Assembly: GCF_000014285.2 (NCBI RefSeq)
Contig: NC_008343.2
Coordinates: 1,080,501-1,144,500 of the forward strand
From: Granulibacter bethesdensis CGDNIH1
GTDB taxonomy: Bacteria; Pseudomonadota; Alphaproteobacteria; Acetobacterales; Acetobacteraceae
Length of the DNA stretch: 64,000 nt
Reading direction: 5' to 3'
Position 1 is the first letter of the stretch, and every line of letters begins with the position of its first letter. Position numbers and translations under genes: made by a program. The notes under the pieces were generated by a model that did not search any database, was not told the origin of the DNA, and worked only from the letters and a program-made list of their open reading frames with translations. Positions 1 to 9,246 of this stretch are shown piece after piece.

Positions 1-1
1 A

Positions 2-1654
2 CTGCTTCGTCGCTTCTACCTCCAGAACGGCTATGTCGATTTCAAGGTACGCGACGCCCATGCGGAGCTGTCCCAGGATCGCAAATCCTTTTTCATCACC
101 TATGTCCTGGATGAAGGGGAACGCTACAAGGTCGGCAAGATTACGGTTGAATCGAAGCTGCGCCATGTAAAAGGCGATACGCTGCTGGGTGATATCTCCC
201 TGCGAAGCCATCACTGGTATGACGGCGATGCCGTGGAGCAGTCGGTTCAGGCCATCAGCGATGATGTGCAGAACCGTGGATATGCCTTCGTTCAGGTCAA
301 GCCGCGCATCCTGCGTCATCCTGAGACCCATATCGTTGATCTGGTGTTTGACGTGACCGAAGGGCCGCGTGTCTATGTTGAACGGATCGATATCAGCGGT
401 AATACGCGCACCAAGGACAAGGTCATTCGTCGTGAATTCCGCCTTGCGGAAGGCGATGCCTACAATGCCGCGAATGTTCGCCGCAGCCGTGCCAGGCTTG
501 AAAATCTTGGTTACTTCAACTCGGTTGATATCTCCCAGTCTCCCGGGAGTACGGCGGACAGGGTCGTGCTGAACGGACGTGTGTCGGAGAAATCCACGGG
601 TGAACTGACCCTTGGCGGCGGCTTCTCGACCACGGCCGGTGCATTGCTGAACGTGGGTCTGCGCGAGCGCAACTTTATCGGTTCAGGCATTGATGCGGGT
701 ATCAGCGGCGTCATCGCGCAGGCGCAGAGCCAGGCCAATTTGAACGTAACCGATCCATATTTCCTGGATCGTAATCTGGTCGCGGGGGTTGATCTTTATC
801 ATACCTCTCTTGATAACCGGTACACCGGTATCGCTTTGTATAGCGAGCGCAGGACCGGTGCTTCGGCTCGTATGGGGTATGCGTTCAACGAACATCTGCG
901 CCAAAGCTGGGATTACTCGATCACCACCCGCTCCGTTTATAACGTAGCGACCAATGCGAGTATTTTCATTCGCGATCAGGTTGGATCATCTCTGCTGTCG
1001 CAGATCGGACAGACTTTCACGATTGACTATCGCGATAGTGTGGTGAACCCGCATACCGGTTTCGTCGTGCGGTTTGGCCTTGATTATGCCGGTATCGGCG
1101 GTGGCGTGAATTATGTCCGTGGCAAGCTGGATGGCAGCTATTACATCCCGCTGGATTATTTCTCCGGCAATCACCTTTGGGGGATCGCTCTGACGGCCGG
1201 GGCGGGATATCTCTATTCTCCGGATGATAATGAACGCATCATTGACCACTTCTTCATGGGCGGCGCCAATCTCCGCGGCTTTATGTCGGGGGGTGCCGGT
1301 CCGCATGACTCGGTCTCCCGCGATAGCCTTGGTGGTCGTTTGCTGGTGACCCAGTCTACAGAGCTACGCTTCCCGCTCCCGATTTCTGCCGATCTCGGCC
1401 TGTCCGGTCGCGCTTTCGTCGATATCGGCAGTCTGACACAGGCGGCCAACAAGCGCACTGCTGCTGCGTTGGCCTCCATGGGCGGCACTCCCGGCGAGTT
1501 GAACGATGATGGCATCATCCGTGTGGGTGCCGGTGTCGGGGTGTCCTGGCAAACGCCTTTCGGCCTTATCAATCTTGACGTGGCGGCCCCAGTGTCTAAG
1601 GGACCCTACGATCAGACCCAGATTTTCCGCTTCGGTTTCGGCACGAGGTTCTAG
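2..1654 (+). CDS. bamA: Outer membrane protein assembly factor BamA, C-terminal part (cut by window edge)
   Basis: The frame is open from base 2 with no start codon, so the N-terminus lies left of the window; 550 residues are visible. BamA is the Omp85 core of the BAM complex, inserting beta-barrel proteins into the outer membrane. The first part shows POTRA-type sequence (VYVERIDISGNTRTKDKVIR). The second half is beta-barrel sequence with the conserved loop-6 Arg-Gly-Phe motif (NLRGFMSGG) and a C-terminal aromatic beta-signal ending in Phe (FRFGFGTRF). The TAG stop shares one base with the GTG start of the chaperone gene that follows, the usual bamA-ompH order in proteobacteria. Identification is secure; only the missing N-terminus is unknown. 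Confidence 0.95.
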   Translation: MLRRFYLQNGYVDFKVRDAHAELSQDRKSFFITYVLDEGERYKVGKITVESKLRHVKGDTLLGDISLRSHHWYDGDAVEQSVQAISDDVQNRGYAFVQVKPRILRHPETHIVDLVFDVTEGPRVYVERIDISGNTRTKDKVIRREFRLAEGDAYNAANVRRSRARLENLGYFNSVDISQSPGSTADRVVLNGRVSEKSTGELTLGGGFSTTAGALLNVGLRERNFIGSGIDAGISGVIAQAQSQANLNVTDPYFLDRNLVAGVDLYHTSLDNRYTGIALYSERRTGASARMGYAFNEHLRQSWDYSITTRSVYNVATNASIFIRDQVGSSLLSQIGQTFTIDYRDSVVNPHTGFVVRFGLDYAGIGGGVNYVRGKLDGSYYIPLDYFSGNHLWGIALTAGAGYLYSPDDNERIIDHFFMGGANLRGFMSGGAGPHDSVSRDSLGGRLLVTQSTELRFPLPISADLGLSGRAFVDIGSLTQAANKRTAAALASMGGTPGELNDDGIIRVGAGVGVSWQTPFGLINLDVAAPVSKGPYDQTQIFRFGFGTRF

Positions 1655-2559
1655 TGCAAACAAAACGTCAAACACTCGCCTCTGCCTTGTTGGCTGCGGC
1701 GATTATCCTGCCTTCCGCTCCGGTTCTGGCGCAGGGCTATTTTATACCGGGACAGCAGAAAGGGGCCGCAGCCGGACCCGGGCCTCGTGCCCGTCCCGCT
1801 GCCCCTCCTGTACAGGCTCCCCCTCCCTCTGACGAGATGGCCGGGCAGCCGCAGGAGCAGGGTGAACCTCCTCTGCCGCAGATCCCGCTGCCGCCGGTGC
1901 CGGAGCTTCCCAAGCTGACAAAGGGCGCTCAGCCCCCCGCCGCGATTGTCGGTGTGCTTGGTGTCCCGGAAGTCATGCGTGGCTCGACCGCTGCCCAGCA
2001 GGTGGAGCGGGTGATCGGTGGGCGCCGCAATGAACTGGCGGCTGATGCCCAGAAAGAACAGCAGGTGTGGCGACAGATGCAGCAGCAGATCCAGGCGGAT
2101 CGAGGCAAGCTGTCGGTCGATCAGCTGCGCAACCGTGAGCGTGCGTTGCAGGAACGTGTGCAGGAAGCCCAGCGGAAATTCCGTGACCGCAACCGCACCA
2201 TTCAGTTGGCTGCACAGGTTTCACTTGGCCAGATCGAGCGCACTCTGATTGCGGTCATCCGTCAGGTGGCAGAAAGCCGGAACATGAATCTGGTTCTGCA
2301 CCGTGCGCAGGTGGCGTTGAATGTGAATGAGTTCGATATCACCAAGGAGGTGATCGACCAGCTGAACAAGATTCTGCCGGAAGTGATCATCCCGCCGCCG
2401 GGTAAGGTACCGACGGAGGAAGACGCGAAGCTGCCGAAGAGCGTTCTGGATGCAGCTGTGAAGGTGAATGCGGCTGATCCGTCTGAGCCGGCGAAGCAGA
2501 CCGATCAGGCTGCGCCTGCATCGGCCCAGCCTTCCGCCAAGCCTCCGGCAAAGAAGTAA
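1654..2559 (+). CDS. OmpH/Skp family periplasmic chaperone, extended
   Basis: Skp/OmpH proteins hold unfolded outer membrane proteins in the periplasm and hand them to BAM. The GTG start overlaps the bamA stop. A signal peptide is visible (basic MQTKR, hydrophobic core, cleavage near VLAQG). It is followed by a long Pro/Gln-rich stretch (about residues 30-90), then a helical, probably coiled-coil region rich in Gln, Arg and Glu (about 115-190) and a C-terminal part typical of OmpH. At 301 residues it is nearly twice E. coli Skp; the excess is the proline-rich N-terminal segment and a Pro/Ala/Lys-rich tail. Its place between bamA and lpxD supports the call. The function of the extension is unknown. 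Confidence 0.8.
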   Translation: MQTKRQTLASALLAAAIILPSAPVLAQGYFIPGQQKGAAAGPGPRARPAAPPVQAPPPSDEMAGQPQEQGEPPLPQIPLPPVPELPKLTKGAQPPAAIVGVLGVPEVMRGSTAAQQVERVIGGRRNELAADAQKEQQVWRQMQQQIQADRGKLSVDQLRNRERALQERVQEAQRKFRDRNRTIQLAAQVSLGQIERTLIAVIRQVAESRNMNLVLHRAQVALNVNEFDITKEVIDQLNKILPEVIIPPPGKVPTEEDAKLPKSVLDAAVKVNAADPSEPAKQTDQAAPASAQPSAKPPAKK

Positions 2560-2567
2560 AGAATATC

Positions 2568-3593
2568 ATGAGCGTGCAGGAAGTTGTCGGCGATCCGCGA
2601 TTTTTTGCGCGGAGCGGTCCGTATGACGTCGCAGCAGTGGCTGAGGCAGTGGGTGCGTCTATCCCGGCTGACTGCACGCTATCCCTGACGGGCGTGGCTC
2701 CGCTTCAGATTGCGGGGCCTTCCGAAGTCAGTTTTCTGGATAACCGGCGCTATGCCGATGCGCTGGAGCAGACTCGTGCCGGGGCCGTGATCATCAAGGC
2801 GGATATGGTTGATCGGGTACCTGCCGGCGTGATTGCTCTGGTGGTACCGGAGCCTTATCTGGCATGGGCCCGTGTTGCAGCCCTGTTTTATCCTCTGCCG
2901 CCGGTGCAGCCAGGTATTCATCCCTCCGCCGTCGTGGATGAAACCGCGTGCATTGATCCCTCTGCCCAGATCGGGCCGCTCGCGGTGATCGAAGCAGGGG
3001 TGGAGATCGGCCCGGATTGCCGTATTGCCGCGCATGCGGTGATCGGGGCAGGCGTCAAGATGGGACGTAGTTGCCGCATCGGCTCCCATGCCAGCCTCAG
3101 CCATGCCATTCTGGGTGATCGGGTCTATGTTTATCCCGGGGTGCGGATCGGGCAGGACGGGTTCGGTTTTGCACCGTCCTCGGAAGGCTTCGTCACTGTC
3201 CCGCAGCTTGGCCGGGTGGTGCTGGAGAACGATGTGGAGGTTGGTGCGAACAGCACCATCGACCGTGGTTCCATGCATGACACCGTGATCGGTGCCGGGT
3301 CACGCCTCGATAATCTGGTGATGATTGCCCATAACGTCCGAATGGGGCGGGCCTGCGTAATCGTCTCCCAGGTTGGTATCTCCGGCTCGACGACTTTGGG
3401 TGATCATGTGGTTCTGGCAGGGCAGGCTGGACTGATCGGCCATTTGAAGATCGGCTCCGGTGCGCGTATCGGTGCGCAGGCCGGGGTGATGGCGGATGTC
3501 CCGGCAGGGGCCGAGATCGTGGGATCTCCGGCTCAGCCGGCAAAGGATTTCTTCCGCCAGATTGCGACGTTACGGCGGCTTGCCCGCAGATAA
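2568..3593 (+). CDS. lpxD: UDP-3-O-(3-hydroxyacyl)glucosamine N-acyltransferase LpxD
   Basis: LpxD adds the second 3-hydroxyacyl chain, from acyl-ACP, to UDP-3-O-acylglucosamine in lipid A synthesis (cytoplasm). The 341-residue protein has the N-terminal uridine-binding domain, with SEVSFLDNRRYADAL near residues 45-60. A long left-handed beta-helix of hexapeptide repeats follows (IGPLAVIEAGVEIGPDCRI and more). The catalytic His region is visible as NLVMIAHNVRMG. The gene starts 8 bases after ompH and lies directly before fabZ and lpxA, the standard lipid A cluster. No frame disruption or unusual composition is seen. Confidence 0.96.
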   Translation: MSVQEVVGDPRFFARSGPYDVAAVAEAVGASIPADCTLSLTGVAPLQIAGPSEVSFLDNRRYADALEQTRAGAVIIKADMVDRVPAGVIALVVPEPYLAWARVAALFYPLPPVQPGIHPSAVVDETACIDPSAQIGPLAVIEAGVEIGPDCRIAAHAVIGAGVKMGRSCRIGSHASLSHAILGDRVYVYPGVRIGQDGFGFAPSSEGFVTVPQLGRVVLENDVEVGANSTIDRGSMHDTVIGAGSRLDNLVMIAHNVRMGRACVIVSQVGISGSTTLGDHVVLAGQAGLIGHLKIGSGARIGAQAGVMADVPAGAEIVGSPAQPAKDFFRQIATLRRLARR

Positions 3594-3624
3594 GGCACAT
3601 AGACGTGCCAGGGAATTGAGGCTG

Positions 3625-4137
3625 ATGGACCAGAGCGTACCTTCCGAGAACCAGCCGGAAACCGGCGAAGGCCGGACTATTATCGACATTGCGGGTATCA
3701 TGAAGATGATCCCGCATCGTTACCCGTTTCTTTTGGTTGATCGGGTGATCGACATCGTCCGGGGCGAGCGTGGCATCGGCATCAAGAATGTCACAGCCAG
3801 CGAAAGTCATTTTGCCGGGCACTTCCCCAATCATCCGGTGATGCCAGGGGTGCTGATCATCGAGAGCATGGCGCAGACGGCAGCGGTGTTGGTGGTCGAT
3901 GCCCTGGGGACGGATGCTGAAGGGCGCGTAGTGTATTTCATGTCCATCGAGGGCGCGAAATTCCGCCGCCCGGTGGTGCCGGGGGACCAACTGCGTATTG
4001 AGTGCGAACGCTTGCAGCATCGTGGCAATGTCTGGAAATTCCGCGGCACAGCCCGTGTGGATGGGCAGATCGTTGCAGAGGCCAGTTTCGCAGCCATGAT
4101 CCTGCGGCCTTCTCCTGCCCAGCAGGCTGAGGCATGA
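3625..4137 (+). CDS. fabZ: 3-hydroxyacyl-[acyl-carrier-protein] dehydratase FabZ
   Basis: FabZ dehydrates 3-hydroxyacyl-ACP in fatty acid elongation and competes with LpxA/LpxD for the same substrate. The hot-dog fold signature is visible: IPHRYPFLLVDRV, then HFAGHFPNHPVMPGVLIIE with the catalytic His, then the Glu helix region QTAAVLVV. I chose the ATG at 3625; an in-frame extension upstream would overlap lpxD and has no family similarity. It gives 170 residues, near the family norm of 150. The stop overlaps the lpxA start as ATGA, so coupled translation is likely. Confidence 0.95.
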   Translation: MDQSVPSENQPETGEGRTIIDIAGIMKMIPHRYPFLLVDRVIDIVRGERGIGIKNVTASESHFAGHFPNHPVMPGVLIIESMAQTAAVLVVDALGTDAEGRVVYFMSIEGAKFRRPVVPGDQLRIECERLQHRGNVWKFRGTARVDGQIVAEASFAAMILRPSPAQQAEA

Positions 4138-4985
4138 TGAATCCAGTGACCGAGTTGAAGCCCGCCACGATCCACCCCACTGCGATCATATCCCCCTCGG
4201 CCAAAATCGGGGCAGGGGTGAGCATCGGACCATTCTGCGCCGTGGGACCGGATGTAGAGCTGTCGGATGGTGTGACCCTTGTCTCCCATGTGGTTGTGGA
4301 TGGTCATACGGTGATCGGGGAGGGGGCAACGCTCTGGCCGTTCTGCTCTGTCGGTCTGGCTCCTCAGGATCTGAAATACCGTGGAGAGCCGACCCGTACC
4401 GAAATCGGTGCTCGCACCCAGATTCGTGAACATTGCACCATTCACCGTGGCACGGTCACGGGCACCGGTCTTACCAAAGTCGGCTCCGACTGCCTGCTGA
4501 TGGCAGTGGCGCATGTCGCACATGATTGCGAGGTCGGTAACAACGTCATCATCGCCAATAATGTGGTTATGGGCGGGCATGTGACCATTGGTGACCATGC
4601 TGGCATTATGGGGGCAGCGGCGATCCATCAGTTCGTCCGCATCGGTCGCTGCGCCTGGGTGGGTGGTGTTTCCGGCGTTGAGCGTGACGTGATCCCGTTT
4701 GGCATGGTGATGGGTAATCGCGCATGGCTGGCCGGGCTGAATATCGTCGGTCTGAAGCGCCGGGGCTATGATCGCTCCGAAATTCACCGTCTGCGCGCGG
4801 CGTTTCGCATCCTGTATCGTGATACCTCAGTCGATGACGGGGTGTTTCAGGAGCGCGTGCAGCGTGTTGCCGCGGAATACGGCGAGGATCGTCTGATCGC
4901 GGAGATGCTGGCATTTATTGCGGCTCCCAGCCATCGTGGTCTGATTCGCAATGGCGTGCGTGATGACGGGGCTGAACCAGCCTGA
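4134..4985 (+). CDS. lpxA: UDP-N-acetylglucosamine acyltransferase LpxA
   Basis: LpxA catalyses the first step of lipid A synthesis, moving a 3-hydroxyacyl chain from ACP to UDP-GlcNAc. The 283-residue protein starts with hexapeptide repeats (IHPTAIISPSAKIGAGVSIG), has the catalytic-His segment MAVAHVAHDCEVGNNV, and the typical helical C-terminal domain beginning near GLKRRGYDRSEIHRLRAAF. Its ATG overlaps the fabZ stop. The length is slightly above E. coli LpxA (262), owing to a short N-terminal extension and a polar tail. Confidence 0.96.
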   Translation: MMNPVTELKPATIHPTAIISPSAKIGAGVSIGPFCAVGPDVELSDGVTLVSHVVVDGHTVIGEGATLWPFCSVGLAPQDLKYRGEPTRTEIGARTQIREHCTIHRGTVTGTGLTKVGSDCLLMAVAHVAHDCEVGNNVIIANNVVMGGHVTIGDHAGIMGAAAIHQFVRIGRCAWVGGVSGVERDVIPFGMVMGNRAWLAGLNIVGLKRRGYDRSEIHRLRAAFRILYRDTSVDDGVFQERVQRVAAEYGEDRLIAEMLAFIAAPSHRGLIRNGVRDDGAEPA

Positions 4986-5030
4986 TCCAGCCTTGCCCAT
5001 GTTGCTGAGGCTGGTCTTGAAGGAGGTCTC

Positions 5031-5915
5031 ATGGCTGGCTCTTTCGTGCCGGATATGAAGATGGCATTGGATGCGCCGCCGGCACTCGGCATCATTGCTG
5101 GCAGTGGCGATCTGCCGGGTCGCGTCGCCGCTGCTGCGATGCGTGCCGGTCGGGATGTTTTCATCATCGCTGTGGAAGGCCATGCCGAGCCTGAGGTGGT
5201 TGGGCCTTATCCTCATGCTTTTGTTCGTGTGGGAGCGGCAGGACGTATTCTGGCTCTGTTGAAACAGGCTGGATGCCGCGATCTGGTGCTGGTTGGACCG
5301 GTCAAGCGTCCTTCTATCCTGCAGTTGCGTCCGGATGCGGAAGGGGCACGCATTCTGACACGGATTGGCAAGGCTGCCTTTGCCGGGGATGATGGCTTGC
5401 TGGCGGCTGTGGTGAGGGTGCTGGCCGAAGAAGGCTTTCAGGTCATCGGTGCCCACGATGTGTTGACTGATATTGTCGGTCCGGCTGGTGTGATGACCAG
5501 AGTGGTTCCGGATAAAACCGCACAGCTTGATATTACCCGTGGAATCGCGGTGGTGCAGGCGCTTGGGGCGGTGGATGTCGGACAGGGCTGCGTCGTGCAG
5601 CAGGGGATTGCTCTGGCGGTCGAGGCCATTGAAGGCACGGATGCGATGCTGGCCCGCAGCGCGACGGTTGCCCGGCCGGGACCGGGTGGTGTTCTGATCA
5701 AGCTGGTCAAACCCGGTCAGGATCGCAGGGCCGATCTGCCGACCCTCGGCCCGCGCACGGTACGGGCAGCCACTGAGGCCGGGCTGCGCGGCATTGCGTT
5801 CGAGGCAGGGGGCACGATCCTGACTGCCCAGGCGGAGATGGTGCGTCTGGCGGATGAAGGTGGTCTTTTTCTGATCGGAATCGATCCTGCTGCGTTTAAA
5901 CCGGACATTGCCTGA
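5031..5915 (+). CDS. lpxI: UDP-2,3-diacylglucosamine pyrophosphatase LpxI
   Basis: LpxI (DUF1009 family) hydrolyses UDP-2,3-diacylglucosamine to lipid X and UMP, and replaces LpxH in many alphaproteobacteria. The N-terminal motif [14 protein letters not shown] and the C-terminal block (residues about 180-294), with [20 protein letters not shown] and [16 protein letters not shown], match the family. A strong ribosome-binding site AAGGAGG sits 4 bases before the ATG, 45 bases after lpxA. In most relatives lpxB follows; here a glyoxalase gene follows instead. Confidence 0.93.
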   Translation: MAGSFVPDMKMALDAPPALGIIAGSGDLPGRVAAAAMRAGRDVFIIAVEGHAEPEVVGPYPHAFVRVGAAGRILALLKQAGCRDLVLVGPVKRPSILQLRPDAEGARILTRIGKAAFAGDDGLLAAVVRVLAEEGFQVIGAHDVLTDIVGPAGVMTRVVPDKTAQLDITRGIAVVQALGAVDVGQGCVVQQGIALAVEAIEGTDAMLARSATVARPGPGGVLIKLVKPGQDRRADLPTLGPRTVRAATEAGLRGIAFEAGGTILTAQAEMVRLADEGGLFLIGIDPAAFKPDIA

Positions 5916-5928
5916 ACAGGAGACGCTC

Positions 5929-6324
5929 ATGCTGAAGGGCCGCATGCTTCACACGATGGTCCGTGTGCGCAATCTGGATGCCAGCGTTCGTTTTTATACG
6001 GACTTGCTGGGGATGAGGGTTTTGCGCCGCAGTGAGAATGAAGCCGGACGCTACACTCTGGTTTTCGTGGGATATGGGGCGACGCCGGATGATGGCAGTC
6101 TGGAGTTGACCTATAATTGGGGTCAGGATGAAGGCTACGATCTCGGCACGGGGTATGGTCACATCGCCATCGGTGTTCCGGATGTGGCGGCTGCGTGTGA
6201 GGCGATCCGCCAGGGTGGAGGCCGTGTCACGCGGGAGGCCGGACCGGTGAAAGGCGGCACGACCGTGATTGCGTTTGTCGAAGACCCTGACGGCTATAAA
6301 ATCGAACTGATCGAGCGGTCCTGA
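5929..6324 (+). CDS. gloA: Lactoylglutathione lyase (glyoxalase I)
   Basis: Glyoxalase I converts the methylglyoxal-glutathione hemithioacetal to S-lactoylglutathione. The 131-residue protein is close to E. coli GloA throughout. The metal ligands are all visible: His8 (MLHTMVRV), Glu in LELTYNWG, His in YGHIAIGV and Glu in YKIELIE. The active-site stretch [20 protein letters not shown] is intact. I chose the ATG at 5929 because AGGAGA lies about 5 bases before it; a TTG at 5908 inside lpxI is less likely. It lies 13 bases after lpxI and is probably in the same transcript. Confidence 0.95.
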   Translation: MLKGRMLHTMVRVRNLDASVRFYTDLLGMRVLRRSENEAGRYTLVFVGYGATPDDGSLELTYNWGQDEGYDLGTGYGHIAIGVPDVAAACEAIRQGGGRVTREAGPVKGGTTVIAFVEDPDGYKIELIERS

Positions 6325-6338
6325 CCGGAATAGTCGGT

Positions 6339-7766
6339 ATGGCGCTGTCCGGTTTCAGGCTTCCGGGCTGGGACGATATTGCCGGTCCGGCTCTGGGTGG
6401 TACATCGGTGGTACGGATCGGCGTCACTGGATTGGCCCGTTCCGGCAAGACTGCCTTTCTGACGTCGGTGGCGGCCAATCTTCTGGCGCAAGGGGCCGGC
6501 CTTGCCGCGCTGCCCGCTTTGCAGACTGCACTGCAAGGCCGTACTCTGAATGTGGCTATCGCCCCATCCGGCACGGACAGCATCCCCAGATTTGATTACG
6601 CCGCCCATATGGCGTCTCTTGCGATGGACCCGCCTGCATGGCCGGATCGGACCGATACTGTTTCCATGCTCGCGCTTGATCTGACGATCAGTCGCTCCGG
6701 TCTTGCCTCGATGTTGCCGGAGCGTCGTATCCGCCTCGAATGTCTCGATTATCCGGGCGAGTGGCTGCTGGATCTGCCGATGCTGGCGCAGGATTACGAG
6801 GAATGGTCCGGCGCGGTGCTGACGCGTCTGGAAGGGCAGGCAGAGGCCGCCGGATTTCTGGGCTTCGTCAAGGCGCTGCCGGTCTCGGCTTCTGCCGATG
6901 AGGCGATTGCGGAGGAGGGTGCGCGTCTGTATCGCGCCATGCTCCATCGCCTGCGGGAGCAGGGTCTGACCTTTCTTCAGCCGGGGCGGATGTTGATGCC
7001 TCCGCCGGGATTGGAGCCGCCATGGATGGGATTTTTTCCCAGCCTTGCCCGTGGCGGGCTGGGTGGACTGCTGAGCGGGCGTTACGACCGTTATCGTCAG
7101 GCAATCAGGGATGAACTGATGGCGCCTTCCTTCGGTCATGTAGATCGGCTGGTGGTGATGGCTGATCTGCTATCGGCACTCCATGCCGGACCGGATGCTT
7201 ATGCGGATGCGGCTTCTGCACTGGGCGCGGTGGCTTCGGCGTTACGCTGGCGCGGTAGCTGGGCTGATTCCATTCCGTTGCTGCGTGAGGCCGGACGATT
7301 TTTGCCGGAATGGCTCCGCTCGGCCCTGTTGCCCGGCGCGATCGCACGGGCTGCGTTCGTCGCCAGCAAGGCGGATCACGTCGCGGAGCGTCAGCGCGGT
7401 AATCTGGCGGCGCTGATGGGCTTGCTGACGGATAGCGTTCCGGAGCGCTTCCGGCAGGAAACGGCGCGTGGAGGGCGCACACGTGCCTTCGCCATGGCCT
7501 CGGTCCGTTGCACGGAAGATTTCGTGTGGACGCTGGATGGCCATCCTGTCTCTGCCGTGCGCGGGCGGCTGAACGGCAGTGATCGCATCACTCGGTCCTA
7601 TCCGGGCGAGGTGCCTGACCGGCCGCCTGAGCCATCATTCTGGGCGCACCGTTTTCTCGCTCCCCCGGATTTTGAGCCGATGCGTCTGCCGGCGGGTGGG
7701 CGGGCCGGCATTCCGCATCTTGGTCTCGATACACTCCTCGCATGGCTGCTGGAGGATGTGCTGTGA
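6339..7766 (+). CDS. ycjX: YcjX-family P-loop ATPase (DUF463)
   Basis: This 475-residue protein belongs to the YcjX family of P-loop NTPases, linked in enterobacteria to the phage-shock (Psp) envelope stress regulon. A Walker A motif is clear (GLARSGKTAFLTSVAANLL, residues about 30-48), and LECLDYPGEWLLDLP is a typical family block. The cellular role is not well defined. It is followed immediately by ycjF, with a GTGA overlap and GGAGG inside its own 3' end serving as the ribosome-binding site. No pspA or pspF is nearby. Confidence 0.88.
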   Translation: MALSGFRLPGWDDIAGPALGGTSVVRIGVTGLARSGKTAFLTSVAANLLAQGAGLAALPALQTALQGRTLNVAIAPSGTDSIPRFDYAAHMASLAMDPPAWPDRTDTVSMLALDLTISRSGLASMLPERRIRLECLDYPGEWLLDLPMLAQDYEEWSGAVLTRLEGQAEAAGFLGFVKALPVSASADEAIAEEGARLYRAMLHRLREQGLTFLQPGRMLMPPPGLEPPWMGFFPSLARGGLGGLLSGRYDRYRQAIRDELMAPSFGHVDRLVVMADLLSALHAGPDAYADAASALGAVASALRWRGSWADSIPLLREAGRFLPEWLRSALLPGAIARAAFVASKADHVAERQRGNLAALMGLLTDSVPERFRQETARGGRTRAFAMASVRCTEDFVWTLDGHPVSAVRGRLNGSDRITRSYPGEVPDRPPEPSFWAHRFLAPPDFEPMRLPAGGRAGIPHLGLDTLLAWLLEDVL

Positions 7767-8737
7767 GTGATCCGGTCACGCCCCGTCCCATTATTGCCCC
7801 ACGTGTGGAAACAGAGGGTGAGTCTCCTGCATCTGCCCCTTCCTCTGCGCGACTGAAGGAGCCGGTCTTCGCGGAGCCTGAAACCCCACCCTTCATCGCA
7901 CCGCGTGTGGAGACAGATCACCTTCCCGCCGAGCGTCTGGAACAGGCATTGCCGTCCATTCCGCTCAATCCCGGCCCTGCTCTCGGCACGCTGACGTTGA
8001 TGGCGTCCGGAGCAGGGCTGCTGGGAGTGGGGTTTGCGGCCCTGCTGGCGGTCGGTTTCGTGATGGATCAGTTCGCACGCAGTGCATGGCTGGGTGGAAT
8101 CAGTCTTGCGGTTTCGCTCGCCGGTTTCGGTCTGCTGGGGGCTGGGTTCTGGCGGGAGACACGCGGATTATTGGCTCTGAAGGCAGTTGATCAGGAACGG
8201 GCGGCCATTCTTGGCAATGATGTTGATGCCGCGCGGAAAGCAGCACGCCGTTGGTCGCGCCATGCGCGTCATGGGGCGGACGTTCTGCCTGCCATCGAGG
8301 AAGCGAAGTCTTCTGCCGCGATTGCCTCCCTGCTGCGGGCAGGCCCGGTCGCGGCGTTGCGAGAGGAGAGCGATGCGCTGGCCCGTGCCGCGGCGGTGCA
8401 GGTGTTCAGTGCCACGGCCGCGATTCCGTCGCCTGCGCTGGACGGTTTTTTTGTGGCCTGGCGTGGCGTGCGGCTGGTGCGTCAGGTGGCGGCATTGCAT
8501 GGGATGCGGCCCGGCCTGCTCGGTACGTTGGCCCTGTTGCGGCGGGTGACGCTTTCAGCGGCAGCGGTGGTGACGACGGATGTGGCACTGAATGCGGCCT
8601 TGCAGGCGCTGGGAACCCATCCATTGTTGCGCCACGTTGCGGGCGATATGGCGGGTGCCGGAGTCGCAGCCCGGCGTATGCTGGTGCTGGCGCGGGTTAC
8701 GGCGGCGGCGTGCGATCCGACGCAGCGTGAGAAATAG
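7763..8737 (+). CDS. ycjF: YcjF-family inner membrane protein (TIGR01620/DUF697)
   Basis: This membrane protein is the usual partner of YcjX. I chose the GTG at 7763, overlapping the ycjX stop, because GGAGG lies just upstream; an ATG at 7742 would extend the protein 7 residues. The N-terminus is cytoplasmic and proline-rich, and carries the block IAPRVET twice (near residues 10 and 45). Two adjacent hydrophobic segments follow (about 75-135), then a DUF697-like C-terminal domain (WRGVRLVRQVAALHGMRPG, and the LRRVTLSAA region). The 3' end overlaps convergent ruvX by 41 bases. Confidence 0.85.
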   Translation: MSDPVTPRPIIAPRVETEGESPASAPSSARLKEPVFAEPETPPFIAPRVETDHLPAERLEQALPSIPLNPGPALGTLTLMASGAGLLGVGFAALLAVGFVMDQFARSAWLGGISLAVSLAGFGLLGAGFWRETRGLLALKAVDQERAAILGNDVDAARKAARRWSRHARHGADVLPAIEEAKSSAAIASLLRAGPVAALREESDALARAAAVQVFSATAAIPSPALDGFFVAWRGVRLVRQVAALHGMRPGLLGTLALLRRVTLSAAAVVTTDVALNAALQALGTHPLLRHVAGDMAGAGVAARRMLVLARVTAAACDPTQREK

Positions 8738-9197
8738 GCGGCAACGCGTCCAGCGCTGATTGCAACATCACGGCAGCGGCCATTTTATCCACTACGGCAG
8801 CCCTTCTCTTGCGGCCAAGATCGGCGGAACTGATCAGAAGCTGATGTACCCGGCTGCTGGTTTCCCGTTCATCCCACAAAGCGGCCGGCAGGCCGGTCGC
8901 ATCAGAAAGTGCAATTGCCCAATCCCGCGCCGCCTGAGCCGCCGGCCCGAAGCTGCCATCCATCGACAAAGGCAGGCCGATAATCATGCCTCCGGCTTCT
9001 TCCTTGCGGGCGATCGCGGCGATTTCCTCTGCATTGACGCGGAGCTTGCCGCGTCTGATTGAACCGTATGGGCTGGCGATCCCCAGCAGGACGTCGGACA
9101 GCGCGATGCCGATAATCCGGCTGCCGGGATCGATTCCGAGCAGCCTTTGATTGCGGGAGAGTCGGCTTTGCAGATCGGGCACGTTGAACAGGGACAT
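8697..9197 (-). CDS. ruvX: Putative pre-16S rRNA nuclease / Holliday junction resolvase-like RuvX (YqgF)
   Basis: RuvX/YqgF is an RNase-H-fold nuclease needed for 16S rRNA 5' maturation in E. coli. The first catalytic Asp lies in [17 protein letters not shown], the second acidic residue in [12 protein letters not shown], and the third in [14 protein letters not shown], so all three are present. [18 protein letters not shown] is the usual central block. ATG 9197 is preferred over GTG 9203. It is divergent from gatC with about 49 bases between starts, and overlaps the end of ycjF. Confidence 0.92.
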   Translation of the reverse strand: MSLFNVPDLQSRLSRNQRLLGIDPGSRIIGIALSDVLLGIASPYGSIRRGKLRVNAEEIAAIARKEEAGGMIIGLPLSMDGSFGPAAQAARDWAIALSDATGLPAALWDERETSSRVHQLLISSADLGRKRRAAVVDKMAAAVMLQSALDALPPISHAASDRTPPP

Positions 9198-9246
9198 GCG
9201 CACCGTTATGGTCCGCTGCTTCTGGGAAGAACAGGGTTTCGATCAA

